64,000 bases of DNA from Owenia fusiformis. Lineage: Eukaryota > Annelida > Polychaeta > Sabellida > Oweniidae. Positions 40,001 through 48,700 of this stretch are shown here, piece by piece. Every line of letters starts with the position of its first letter. Position 1 is the first letter of the stretch. The notes beneath the pieces are model-generated. The model was not told where the DNA came from, did not search any database, and was given only the letters and a program-made list of their open reading frames with translations. Position numbers and translations under genes: made by a program. The stretch spans positions 59,971,885 to 60,035,884 of the forward strand of contig CAIIXF020000001.1 of the NCBI GenBank assembly GCA_903813345.2. Reading direction: 5' to 3'.

Positions 40001-43000
40001 TCAGACTCTTTGATTCTAAAGAAGATGAGCATGTCAGTATTATACATATATTCCTTTCTGTTTTTGGAGAATACCAGTGTAACTTTCACGTTTCATGAGT
40101 AGTAAATTAAATGTCTGATGTCAGGCATCCTCCTAACACAGGCCTCCAGAACTCGTACCTCCTTTGGAAGAAGGAAGGAACTTAGTGGATGTTGTCTGGA
40201 ACCCTGCGTTCGGAGGATGAATGTCGGGGGAATATGACTACTTTGAAAACAGAACAATGTTTTTTTGTTTTTTTTTATTATTCACTGTTCTGATTCTGTA
40301 AAAAGGGAGAGGGGATGTTAAACTTGAACTGAAGGAAATACTCACTTTTCAAAAATATGGCCTATCTATCAACCAATAAAAAGTAAGCACCAGAAGGAAA
40401 TATCATGGGATATATTATGTCATTTGATGCATGTTTAACCGATCAGAGAATTTGAAATATTACAGTGAGATGATGATAAAATAAATGCATTTCCACAAAT
40501 AATCTACATTTTTTATTTTTACTTTTTTCTGATTCACAAACATGTCTTTGTTCCAGGATTTGATGTATTTCCAAAAAAGAAATGAAGAACACAATCAGCA
40601 CCATTGAAGTAAGTCACATTTACAAAAACAATTAATTATTAACAAAAATAAGTTTATTACAGGAGGTGATGTACGAACATGTATTTCCAAAAACAGGAAA
40701 ACAATAAAGCCCGCTTTATTATGATGAGTTTTGTCCCATGATCTAGCTCTTCAGTCTCTTCTCTTTCCAGCTTTTTGATGACTTGCATCTCTTATGCTTC
40801 CTAACTCTCATCATTTGATTTCTCTTTACAGGTTAAATGAGATAATCCCCTTCTCTATCTTAAACAATCTTATCTTGGCTCTGAGATAAAGCAAGCAGTC
40901 TCACTTTGTTGAAGAAAATCCAGTGACTGCTTTATAATATTTACCAGTGAAATTCTCTTCATTAGATAATTTTTTCTTCTGATTTGTTAATTGCAGTACT
41001 ATTCTTCTAATTTGGTCTATTATCATAAGCTTTAAGCTTTTATAATAGTCAAGGAATTAAGTTTTTGAACTATTGCTTAATATGTGATGTATACTGCTTG
41101 TTGAATATGGTGAAATGTAGTTTTTAAACCTGTGACACAGAAATAAAATATCTTAAACTAAAATATGGTTTTGGGCTTTTATGATAAAAACATTATGATT
41201 ATAAATACATGTACTGTAGAAAATGTGAAGTATTTGGGAGTTCAAATAGATTTCCTTTCCCTCAAAATGACCATTAATACTAGCGAACAAAATGTGGCAC
41301 CAGCACTAAGAGAGATAAACATTGAATGTAGTTATTTTTCTTTTTAAAAGCACAATAACTTCAAAAGGATAGGTATCGATATGGAGAACTGAATTCAACA
41401 ATGTTTTTCTCTTCAACCAATCCTTGAAAACATTCTGTAAACAAGGCATTAACATGACAAAATGTCACCACCTAAAACAATTTGGTCAATTTAAAGCAAG
41501 TTGGAAAATACCTTTTGACCTTAAGAAGGTTTGATTTGAACTTCTTAGAACATGTAGATGATTTTGAAAAAAAAATTCATCAATTTGAAGCAAGTTGAAA
41601 AAATACCTCTTTGACTTTTTTTGACATTGATAAGGTCATTGAAGGTCAAATGTCAAGTCAGATTTGAACTTCTGAGAACATGTAGATGATTTTGAAAAAA
41701 AATTAAGTAAATTTGAAGCAAGTTGAAAAAAGACCTTTTTGACCTTGAAAAGGTCATTGAAGGTCAAATGTCAAATCTAAAGTCAGATTTGAACTTCTGA
41801 GAACATGTAGATGATTTTGAAAAAAAATTAGTCAATTTGAAGCAAGTTGAAAAAAGACCTTTTTGACCTTGAGAAGGTCATTGAAGGTCAAATCTAAAGT
41901 CAGATTTGAACTTCTGAGAACTTGTAAAAGTCAAATTTGAACTTCTGAAAAGATGTAGATGATTTTGAAAAAAAAATTTGGTCAATTTGAAGCAAGTTGA
42001 AAACAGACCTTTTTGACCTTGAGAAGGTCATTAAAGGTCAAATGTCAAATCTAAAGTCAGATTTGAATTTCTGAGAACATGTAGATGATTTTGAAAAAAA
42101 AAATTAGTCAATTTGAAGCAAGTTGAAAAAAGACCTTTTTGACCTTTTTTGACCTTGAGAAGGTCATTGAAGGTCAAATGTCAAATCTGACTTAAAGTCA
42201 GATTTGAATTTCTGAGAACATGTAGATGATTTTGAAAAAAAAGATTTAGTCAATTTGAAGCAAGTTGAAAAAAGACCTTTTTGACCTTTTTTGACTTTGA
42301 GAAGGTCATTGAAGGTCAAATGTCAAATCTTAAGTCAAATCTAATGTCAGATTTGAATTTCTGAGAACACGTAGATGATTTTTAAAAAATATTTTAGTCA
42401 ATTTGAAGCAAGTTGAAAACAGACCTTTTTGACCTTTTAACCTTTTTTGACCTTGAGAAGGTCATTGAAGGTCAAATGTCAAATCTAAAGTCAGATTTGA
42501 ATTTCTGAGAACATGTAGATGATTTTGAAAAAAAAATTTTGTCAATTTGAAGCAAGTTGAAAACAGACCTTTTTGACCTTTTTTGACCTTGAGAAGGTCA
42601 TTGAAGGTCAAATGTCAAATCTAAAGTCAGATTAGAAGGTCAAATGTCAAATCTAAAGTCAAATCTAAAGTCAGATTTGAATTTCTGAGAACATGTAGAT
42701 GATTTTGAAAAAAAATTTAGTCAATGTGAAGCAAGTTGAAAAAAGACCTTTTTGACCTTGAGAAGGTCATTGAAGGTCAAATGTAAAATCTAAAGTCAGA
42801 TTTGAACTTCTGAGAACATGTAGATGATTTAGAAAAAAATTGAAGTCAGTCTAAACAGTATTTGTTAAGTTATAGGAAGTTGTAAGAAATTGTTACAGAC
42901 GCCGGACGCCAACCGCCGGACGCCGTCGCAAAAAAACGGAGACCATAACAATATGTCACCACTTTTGGTGGTGACATAAAAATCATGGTATTTTATGTAA

Positions 43001-43743
43001 TGTTAACTGATTGACAACAAATTAATGCAAAAATTATTTAGAAATATTTTATATAACTGTTTTTGTTAACATTTTTGTTTTTTAGTGCAATTGTTTTTGC
43101 TCCTTTCTACCAATTCTTGAGAATGAAATAAAATGTCTTTCCAAATCTTGTTGGAACAAAACAGCATATACAACATGCTTTTAGACCTCTCAATATTAAA
43201 GTTATACAAAGGAATTTTTGGTTGATTTTAAAAAAGTATTCAAAAAAATTAAAACAAAACCCCCCAAAATAGATAAAAATCAAGAAAAACCTTTTATTTC
43301 ATTAACAAGATACTTTTTTAAAATCAACCAAAATTTCCTAATGTACAATTGCAATATTGAGAGACCTAAACATGTTGTGTTTATGTCGTTTTGTTCCAAT
43401 GAGGTTCGGAAAGATGTTTCATTTCACTCTGGAAACATGATACCAAGAACAAAACAAGTGTTTGATGTGTTTTTTAAAACAATATAGATGAAAGTATGTA
43501 TATCTATTTCAAATTATATTGTAACCATTCAAAAGATGGCCATTAAATTTTTGATGATTGGTTTAAGAGAAACGTGTGTTCAAAAAGTTCGCCATATCGA
43601 TACCCATTCTTTGTTTTAGTATTGTGATTAATGATTTGTTTTGTTGTTATATATTCTGGTATTTGGTTATTGTTTTATTGTTTTTCTGATTTCAGAATAT
43701 GATGTATTTTGAGGATGGACACAAAGATCACAGTAATCACTAG
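19018..43743 (+). CDS. PLSCR: Phospholipid scramblase gene B with four candidate last exons
   Basis: Exons: 19018-19105 (ATG; the exon itself begins after an acceptor at 19005), 28248-28283, 30956-31021, 31712-31780, 32167-32298, 32810-32964, 35437-35567, 35799-35919, 36392-36494 and 36729-36787. These sum to 960 nt (320 codons). One of four last exons follows (37802, 39030, 40557 or 43696). Residues 1-105 are Pro/Gln/Gly/Tyr-rich, as in PLSCR SH3/WW-binding tails. The scramblase domain starts at about GCPPGLEYL (106). A Cys cluster (CCAGCCWC) lies near 192 and [11 protein letters not shown] in the next exon. Residues 293-304 form the calcium loop with Asp at positions 1, 3 and 12. The C-terminal membrane helix starts near 310. 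The total of 334-338 residues is close to human PLSCR1. An 18-unit array follows exon 32810-32964. This is the only copy in the window with a canonical calcium loop. Confidence 0.92.
19343..19427. repeat. 85-bp imperfect hairpin
   Basis: 'CCTGCGTGCAGAGTCTAGTT' at the left pairs with 'AACTAGACTGCGCGCAGG' at the right, and the pairing continues inward for several bases. It lies just inside the first intron of gene B. It may be a tiny MITE; I see no further evidence of function. Confidence 0.6.
20400..21150. repeat. Low-complexity dispersed repeat with 15-bp tandem core
   Basis: G-run and C-run sequence, repeated 'GGGCC/GGCCC' words and five copies of a 15-bp unit (CCCTGAAGGCAGTGG) at about 20866-20935. 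Open frames here are Pro-, Gly- or Ala-repeat translations and are not supported as genes. It lies in the first intron of gene B. Confidence 0.6.
21785..25452 (-). CDS. Possible spliced gene or pseudogene nested in gene B intron
   Basis: Several - strand open segments end in plausible splice sites. The first begins with ATG at 25452 ([19 protein letters not shown]) and ends 25304 at TG|GTAAGT. A Lys/Arg/Ala-rich segment runs from about 24997 down to 24770, then continues in a shifted frame ([20 protein letters not shown]) to about 24540. A third segment spans 23752-23602 ([17 protein letters not shown]), entered after TTTACAG and left at AAG|GTAGAG. A Pro/Ser-rich segment ends 21785 at AAG|GTATGT. 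I do not recognise a family. The frame shift near 24.8 kb means either an unseen intron or a broken gene. Composition and junctions differ from the surrounding repeats, which is why I list it. Exon linkage is inference. Confidence 0.3.
22066..22182. repeat. 117-bp hairpin element
   Basis: 'AAATCAAGATGGAGTTTTGCC' (within 22072-22092) pairs with 'GGCAAAACTCCATCTTGAT' near 22157-22175, and 'TCTCCT' pairs with 'AGGAGA' further in. The stem is about 40 bp with small bulges. It may be a MITE relic. Confidence 0.7.
22582..22843. mobile_element. 262-bp near-perfect palindromic element
   Basis: The arms 22582-22699 and 22726-22843 are each 118 bp and reverse-complementary with only a few mismatches (around the CpG-rich 'GCGCGTTT' segment). 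They are separated by a 26-nt loop. Ends read ATCTATTTTTCCCCATCAAG. The high arm identity suggests a young foldback/MITE insertion or active gene conversion between arms. It lies in the first intron of gene B. Confidence 0.85.
24243..24311. repeat. 69-bp hairpin, nearly loop-free
   Basis: 'AATCAAACATTTAAACAC' at the left pairs with the right arm ending 'GTGTTTGAATGTTTGATT'. The pairing continues to the centre at ACTGT-A-ACAGT, with a small internal mismatch zone. The stem is about 33 bp. The size is in the range of microRNA precursors, but the minimal loop argues more for a MITE or cruciform. Confidence 0.6.
25560..28247. other. Intronic stretch, CpG-containing patches and one short hairpin
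   Basis: No coding segment is supported here. CpG-containing patches occur around 25.6-26.3 kb and near 27.2-27.4 kb (GTGCGCGCGCAGC), which could mark promoters, including one for the - strand exon starting at 25452 or an internal start for gene B. A hairpin at about 26104-26163 pairs 'TTAGACCTAGCCGGGCC' with 'GGCCCGGGCTAGGTCTAA', leaving a loop of about 25 nt. Confidence 0.4.
28248..28283 (+). CDS. PLSCR: Candidate 36-nt micro-exon of gene B
   Basis: TTTTTAG precedes and GTTAAT follows a 36-nt segment that is in phase with both neighbours (phase 1 to phase 1). It encodes [13 protein letters not shown] across the joins, matching the Pro/Gly/Tyr-rich style of the N-terminal region. The donor is weak (GTTAAT), so the exon may be skipped; either form keeps the frame. 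Confidence 0.6.
28320..28765. repeat. ~22-bp minisatellite (TTGATTGAGTGTGTTGTTCTT)
   Basis: About twenty imperfect copies of a T/G-rich unit run up to the left end of the Tc1/mariner-type element. Confidence 0.8.
28796..29774 (+). mobile_element. Tc1/mariner-superfamily element, internally deleted
   Basis: Terminal inverted repeats of about 28 bp (CAGGGTGAC, an A-run, CTGGAACCCA) bound 979 bp. TA dinucleotides flank them at 28794-28795 and 29775-29776, as expected for TA target-site duplication. The TIRs differ only by one base in the A-run, so the insertion is fairly recent. The transposase inside is deleted and frameshifted. It lies in a gene B intron. Confidence 0.93.
28945..29614 (+). 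pseudogene. Broken Tc1/mariner-type transposase
   Basis: The first frame (28945-29403) starts with an N-terminal helix-turn-helix region ([20 protein letters not shown]), then jumps to the middle of the DDE catalytic domain (SERYIP, then WFQQDGAKP, where the second catalytic Asp lies). The part expected to hold the first catalytic Asp is missing, consistent with an internal deletion near 29180. A C-run at 29386-29400 causes a frameshift. The second frame (29405-29614) carries the C-terminal block [16 protein letters not shown], containing the third acidic residue. The protein cannot be active. Confidence 0.85.
29777..30955. other. Intronic stretch without recognised features
   Basis: AT-rich intron sequence between the Tc1/mariner-type element and the exon at 30956. 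No coding or repeat signal is supported beyond a pyrimidine tract just before the acceptor. Confidence 0.5.
31563..31644. mobile_element. 82-bp MITE with CAGGGTGT ends
   Basis: CAGGGTGT at the left and ACACCCTG at the right are flanked by TA on both sides. A second nested inverted pair (AAAGTCTCTTTAC / GTAAAGAGACTTT) lies inside. The ends resemble those of the Tc1/mariner-type copy at 28.8 kb. It sits only 67 bp upstream of the gene B exon at 31712. Confidence 0.75.
32965..34943 (+). repeat. 18-unit array of 110-bp exon-donor junction (gene B)
   Basis: Splice-donor positions run 32965, 33074, then every 110 bp to 34944 (one 109-bp unit and seventeen 110-bp units). A unit corresponds to the last 93 nt of the adjacent coding exon (from the YFA codons to GQ) plus the first 17 nt of the intron. 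Almost every copy keeps CAG|GTAAGG; the copy at 33954 reads GTAAGA and the last reads GTGAGC. The unit frame contains TAG shortly after YFANE, so copies are not simple coding repeats. Variants (ATAAC/ATCAC, GGTCAG/GGGCAG) hint at a three-unit higher-order pattern. Confidence 0.95.
35100..35405. repeat. Imperfect ~20-bp repeat (GTGCAGTAGGTACAG)
   Basis: Degenerate copies of GGTGCAGTAGGTACAGTCTA run through the intron to about 30 bp before the acceptor of exon 35437-35567. Confidence 0.75.
37071..37213. repeat. ~143-bp hairpin element in gene B intron
   Basis: 'CGCCTTAAG', 'AGCTGGTCA' and 'TACTGACCAGTTG' on the left pair with 'CAACTGGTCAGTA', 'TGACCAGCAGCT' and 'CTTAAGGCA' on the right. It appears to be a foldback/MITE relic. 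It lies 284 bp downstream of exon 36729-36787. Confidence 0.6.
37802..37858 (+). CDS. PLSCR: Gene B alternative last exon t1
   Basis: After TTTTTACAG, phase-0 codons encode [18 protein letters not shown] then TAA. Compared with t3 it lacks the in-register stop: 'CCATTGTAAGT' here versus 'CCATTGAAGTAAGT' there. It could instead be spliced at CATT|GTAAGT to the 3' exon at 40832, which would give a tail ending HC and a stop. Confidence 0.7.
   Translation, partial: DLMYFQKRNNNNNHCKYN
38040..38765. repeat. 22-bp minisatellite between alternative last exons
   Basis: About thirty copies of a unit like GAGGATAACACTTGTGAGCCA run through the intron between t1 and t2. Long - strand frames here ([15 protein letters not shown] repeats) are translations of the 22-bp unit in three rotating frames, not genes. 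Confidence 0.9.
39030..39074 (+). CDS. PLSCR: Gene B alternative last exon t2
   Basis: After TCTTTTTAG, phase-0 codons encode [14 protein letters not shown] then TGA. This is the closest of the four to the usual scramblase C-terminus (DFMFFE type). A GTAAGT donor lies about 17 nt after the stop, so a 3' UTR intron is possible. Confidence 0.75.
   Translation, partial: DFMYFEKEENEKNN
40557..40607 (+). CDS. PLSCR: Gene B alternative last exon t3
   Basis: After TTTGTTCCAG, phase-0 codons encode [16 protein letters not shown] then TGA. GTAAGT follows directly after the stop region and would splice to an acceptor (CTCTTTACAG) at 40831. The sequence is a near relative of t1. Confidence 0.75.
   Translation, partial: DLMYFQKRNEEHNQHH
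40832..41165 (+). terminator. Candidate 3' UTR exon and poly(A) signal for gene B
   Basis: An acceptor ending at 40831 opens a non-coding segment with AATAAA at 41142-41147. Paired with the donor just after t3 (and possibly t1), it would form a short 3' UTR intron. Confidence 0.5.
41470..42850. repeat. ~110-bp tandem repeats rich in AGGTCA half-sites
   Basis: About eleven imperfect units each contain TGACCTTGAGAAGGTCATTG followed by AAGGTCAAATG, 'CAGATTTGAA', 'TGTAGATGATTTTGAAAAA' and 'TTGAAGCAAGTTG'. AGGTCA-TTGA-AGGTCA is a direct repeat with 4-bp spacing. A TGACCT on the left makes an everted pair. A CG-rich tail (GACGCCGGACGCCAACCGCC) and TGTCACCAC mark the end near 42.96 kb. Confidence 0.85.
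43110..43450. repeat. ~340-bp foldback inside the composite element
   Basis: Left arm words 'GGAACAAAAC', 'GACCTCTCAATATT' and 'TTTTGGTTGATTTTAAAAAA' reappear in reverse complement at about 43310-43440. The loop is A-rich (about 43255-43310). A ~90-codon frame reads through the loop and is not a supported gene. Confidence 0.75.
43696..43743 (+). CDS. PLSCR: Gene B alternative last exon t4
   Basis: After TTCTGATTTCAG, phase-0 codons encode [15 protein letters not shown] then TAG. The first residue is Asn instead of Asp and the tail is His-rich. A short stretch after the stop (GAGGTGATATGCGAACAG at 43854) resembles one after t3 (GAGGTGATGTACGAACATG at 40663), supporting duplication of exon plus flank. 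AATAAA occurs at 43920-43925. Confidence 0.7.
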   Translation, partial: NMMYFEDGHKDHSNH

Positions 43744-44049
43744 CATTAATTAATGAACATAATGGACTTGGTCAAAATATCATTTTGTCATGGTTTTGAA
43801 ATGAATTGCATTTATGAAGCATATATTAGAAATAAGAAACAGAGTCGGTTTTAGAGGTGATATGCGAACAGCATTTATAAGTTTCTCCAAAAATGGGATT
43901 TTGCCTTGATTCCTTTAAGAATAAAATGTACATATACGGCTATTTAATATGAACATTGAGAAATTTTGGAATAGAGGATTTCACATAGATATGAATAAAA
44001 ACAATAATTTACTTGTAGACTGATATCAATATTGTATAATATATTCTAT

Positions 44050-44989
44050 TAAAATAAATAACTGTTGTGTTTTGAATCTGTTCTTTCCTACCTATAATTA
44101 GCCTAATTAACCTTATCATTAATTCATAATGACATGTGACTTACACAATAAAAGGAATTAAATAGAAATCCTCATTTCTGAAAATAAACAAGCTGGAAAA
44201 AAATCCTCACCAAGCAAGCAGCATGACAAGTTTCAAATTGAAAAAAAACTACATGTACAATACACAATTTTAATTATTTCACTTCTGACATAAAATATTA
44301 TCTGCAAGCTTCAATGATAACAAAAAAAGTTTGTTTCCAAGTCTATTTATTGTAAAGTTACATGTAAATATCATTTTGAAGTAAAAATATTTTTGAATGG
44401 CCTTCAGGACTGTCAATAGATGGCATAGAATTCAGTAGGTTTATAATAGCAAATATAGTACTAAAGATCTCCAAATACAGATTTTATTGAAAATGTCCAA
44501 AACCTTATAATTTTGAATCTAAAAACATAATGAAGGAAAATTTGACATTTATTTGATACTATATAGTGAATTTGAAGTTTTAAAACAGCAATATTTACAC
44601 ACAAACCAATGGGCCAGATGTGAAGAACAACCTAGTAATTAACTGCCATCTATACAAGTCCTGGCTCCCATTACTTTTGATGAGCATTGCAGCTTTTACC
44701 CCTTTAACTAACAGATGAACCCCCACCCCTTGTACTATTCAGTTGAAGGAATATTGCTGAGTCATATTCAGCAGATTTACAAATACATTAGAACATCAAT
44801 TATTCCTATTTAATCATATTCTACCTTTGTATATTTAAGTCTGACCATGCTAAGAAAATCAATAAGTTATACAAGCACCAGCCAATGTTTGGGGTTTCTT
44901 GGATATGGATTGATTGAATGTATTCAATGTTAAAGCTCTTATACATACAACTTAAACTAACCTATAGCCTCAATGTAGTAAACGTTTAA
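44050..44989. other. Spacer between genes B and C
   Basis: AT-rich DNA with no supported coding or repeat feature. It probably contains the end of gene B and the promoter of gene C. Confidence 0.45.
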
Positions 44990-45060
44990 GGCGAGTAGAG
45001 TGGTAGATGGTAAACATTTGCAATTTGTTGTTGGAAACAGAAATCATATCGGTTATCAAG
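44990..45060 (+). other. Candidate 5' UTR exon of gene C
   Basis: The segment ends in CAAG|GTAAGTG at 45060/45061, a strong donor. The next acceptor, at 45762, opens the exon that carries the gene C start codon. No TATA or initiator is obvious, so the exon start is unknown. Confidence 0.35.
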
Positions 45061-45775
45061 GTAAGTGTAGTTTATCATATCTAATAATCAGTATTGTGAA
45101 ATTATTTTATATTCACTTTTTACATGTAGATGTACTTTTTAATAATTACACTCAGTTGATTAATCATGAGAAATTCAGTTGATCTGAAAAAAAATGTTAC
45201 ATAAATGGACAACGGTTGTTTCCCTTATTCAAATTCTGGTCTAAGCCCTACATTCTTGACTACCAGGGGACTTTTTATGTCTTGAGCTAAAAGAATAGAA
45301 AGGTTTTATATCTGAAATCTTGTAATGAATTTCGAATATGATACAAAAATACATATAGGATATGGCCAATAAGGTATATACATGTATGCTCATGTACATG
45401 TGTTTTCATTACATTATGAACATGTAATGATAATTGTATTCTTTGTAATTTTTGACAAAAAGAAATGACTTTCAGTAATTCTTATGTGGTTATTCACTGC
45501 CAACAGATTTGTATTTTTGAATTTAGTGATTTTCATTTTACATTAGCAAACCTTTAACAATAACAATTTTTATGATGATTTAGTTTTGAAAGTATATGGA
45601 CAAAGAAGTATTTGGACAAAACAAGATGAAATTGAGTTTAATATTCTAAATGCATGAATGACTGACATTTTCTCCCCATCCCTTAAATTATTTCATATAC
45701 ATGTACATATATGTACATTTATTTTATATTCATCAATGTACAAATGCTTTTTTGTATTTCAGGTGAGCTGCAAGA

Positions 45776-48700
45776 ATGTCTCAGAATACTATACAGCCTA
45801 TACAGCAACAGCCAGGGGGCAATCCCCCTCCACCACAGCAATATGAACGTAAGTCTTCACTTTACAGCTTCTCTATGGTTTTTATTTGCTTTGAGAAGAC
45901 TTACATCACTTCAATATGGAAAATAATAGAAAAAACACAGAATGGCTATTATATAAGTTTCCAAAGTATTTATAAATATCACAGTTGCTTCCTATATTGC
46001 TTTACAAAGAAACTCTGAAATGAAGATTTAAGCTATAACCAGTGGTTTCTTTCACTTTCAATTTAGAGGGCTATTTTTATCAATTGAAGGTACTGTAACA
46101 ATTAATTGGGTGGCCAGAATACAACAATTCTTGGATACACAAATATAAATCAATAAATTAGTCAGATTTCACATACTACTCAGGCTGCAGTCAGCCTAAC
46201 TTAAATATTCAATTCATATCGTCTTGTGTGCTGAAAAATTAAAGAAACGGCAGCAATATTTGATTAAACTCCAACTGATGCTGTAGGTTTTAACACTAAA
46301 TGGATAAACAGTGCAGGATATACAAATCTTGCCTGGTAACAATAAGCAACACAAATACATAAAATATAAATAGAATATAACAATGCCTCCAGGAAACCAA
46401 AATTCATTGAACACTGTATTAATTATTCAATAGATCTCTTCATGCAGACAGATTGTTAATCCTTATTACATTTTAAGTATCAACAGAAATATTAAAATTG
46501 CTATATTTTTCCTACAGTATCTGTATTAATTGAAATATTATGATATTTTCTGTATTATTCATTACAATAATAAATAAAAAAATGAAAAGAGAAATCATTT
46601 CTAGATTTTTGACCTCTCTCTTAATTATTAGCTTTGTGCACTGTGCATTATTCCCCTATTATTCATGTTAAATCTCTAAATTTTGTTTTAAATTTCCTTG
46701 TCCAAATTTTATGTTTAATGTCTTTATTTCAAGTGAAATATCTGTATTTTATCATAAATGTCCTCATTCCCTGTCAAATGTTCCTATACACCTGATTTTA
46801 TGCTAAATGTCCTCATTCCATGTCAAATGTTCCTATACACCTAATTTTATGCTAAATGTCCTCATTTCATGTCAATGTTCCTATACCTGTACACCTTATT
46901 TTATGCTAAATGTTGTTATTTCAGCTGCCCCAGTTAGTCAGCCAATTGGCATGCAACCAATGGGTGGACAGCAGCCAGTATCTGGCCAGCCTCAGGGATT
47001 CATGGAGAAGCCAGCCGGAACAGCAGGATGTCCCCCTGGACTCGAATACCTGACCCTCATAGACCAACTCCTGGTTCATCAACAGGTTGAAATGTTGGAA
47101 GGTAAATAACAAATAAGTGCCAATGCTAGGGGAAAGACTAAAAATGAACAAAAAACACACCATACATAAAGGAACATTCTGTAACTAGTTATAGACCAGG
47201 GAAACAAAATCTTCATCAATAAAGATACAAAACAGTATCCCAATAGACTAGATGCGAGTAGAAAAAATCTTGATTTACACCATTAAATATTCAAAATTCA
47301 ATCAAAGCGATGTTATATTTGAGATCTACATGTAAAAGTACATCTAGAAATATGGTTTCGAAAATTGTTTATCAAGTTTGAAAATCTAATTATTTTTGAA
47401 AGTGTGACTTCTAGTTCGGGTTGATTCTCCATAGAGCCCACGTTACAAAATCACAAAAAGTGAAATATCTTTTCTTGTATTGGTCAGATAACATTTTCAT
47501 TTACTGGACGTATTTTGATTTGCATAACTATTAGAAACATATAGCGCAGTCAGATGTCCCTTTGGTAGTTCGACTTTTTCAGGAAAGCAACAAACTTGGC
47601 ACAGTTGTAGAAACATATGATCTGAATGAAAAATGATTTCGGGGCAAGTGATTCGGAGTGGTCTTCATAGATTGTAAGCCTCTGACCCCCACCCCTATCA
47701 GGCGGGGAGGGGGTACATTATAATAAAATAAATAAAAATAGTTGTAAAGTATATTTCTTTATATGACTTCATTTGGTGATTGCTTTTAGCCTTGAAATTG
47801 AGAAAAACCTATTTTAGAAGTGGTGTTTAGGATGGAAAATACATTTTAACCCAATCATCTAGCGTGAATTCATCTTTCAAGGGTCAAATATGGGACATCA
47901 AGTACTGTATTTCAAGAATGTGATGTCTGATCATCCTGAAAAAATTCATACTAATAGAGATATAGGTGTTAATCACTCATATGATATATGGCTTGTGTAG
48001 CTCATGTAATTTTTGAGAAATAAATTATCGAAATATGGATATTTAAGCCCTTGCGGCCTAGGGGTGACCTTATTTTACCTTAATAATTTTTAAGATATGC
48101 AATGTTTGGGCCTCATATGAATTCTAAATGTTGCATTAAGTATTGTTTTGTCATATTATTCCTAATTATATAAAAAAAAAATTATTGGAAATAAAAAAAA
48201 AATCAAATTTTCATTTTCGGTTCTAAAGGGCCAGGGGTAACCATATTTTACCCTAATAATTTCCCAGATATGTAATATATGCATCTCAAATTAGCTCAAG
48301 ATGGTGCATATAGTTCTGTTTTATCATACTTCTTCCAATAAGATGTAGAAAATGATCGGATATATCTAAAATATCAAAATTTTCACTTAAGCTCTTGATG
48401 GCCCTTGGGTAACCTTATTTTACCTTAATAATTTTCTAAATATGAGACATAGTCACCTCAAATGAGCTTAAGATGGTATATTTAGTCCTGTTTTATCAAA
48501 TCATTCCCAAGGAGTGAAAAAATGATTGGAAATTATAAGAAAATGACATTTTCATATTACACCCCCAATCCGCAACATCTTCTTGCAGCGCTGTAAACAG
48601 TACTGAACAGTGCAGTACTCTGACTATAGCAATGTACAATGCTATTCTAACACCATCTGTTTTGGACAGCGTAGTACAGTACTGTTTTTACAGCTCAGTG

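Larger units (their letters stand above)
41358..43612. mobile_element. Composite element with ~70-bp inverted ends
   Basis: The left arm (41358-41441, GGTATCGATATGGAGAAC) and right arm (about 43540-43612, GCCATATCGATACCC) are imperfect inverted repeats. They also share a TTCTCTT(C/A)AACCAATC segment. The interior holds the AGGTCA array with its own TGTCACCACC ends (41.47-42.98 kb) and a separate foldback (43.11-43.45 kb). This suggests nested insertions. It lies between last exons t3 and t4 of gene B. Confidence 0.65.

Noticed and set aside
40663-40707. Fifth alternative last exon of gene B ([10 protein letters not shown])
   Set aside because: It follows an acceptor-like TTATTACAG, but the match to the DxMYF pattern is poor and the same stretch recurs downstream of t4 as non-coding flank, so it is more likely duplicated UTR.
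43218-43487. 89-codon + strand frame
   Set aside because: It spans the loop and arm of the foldback at 43.11-43.45 kb and is Lys/Asn-rich low-complexity sequence.
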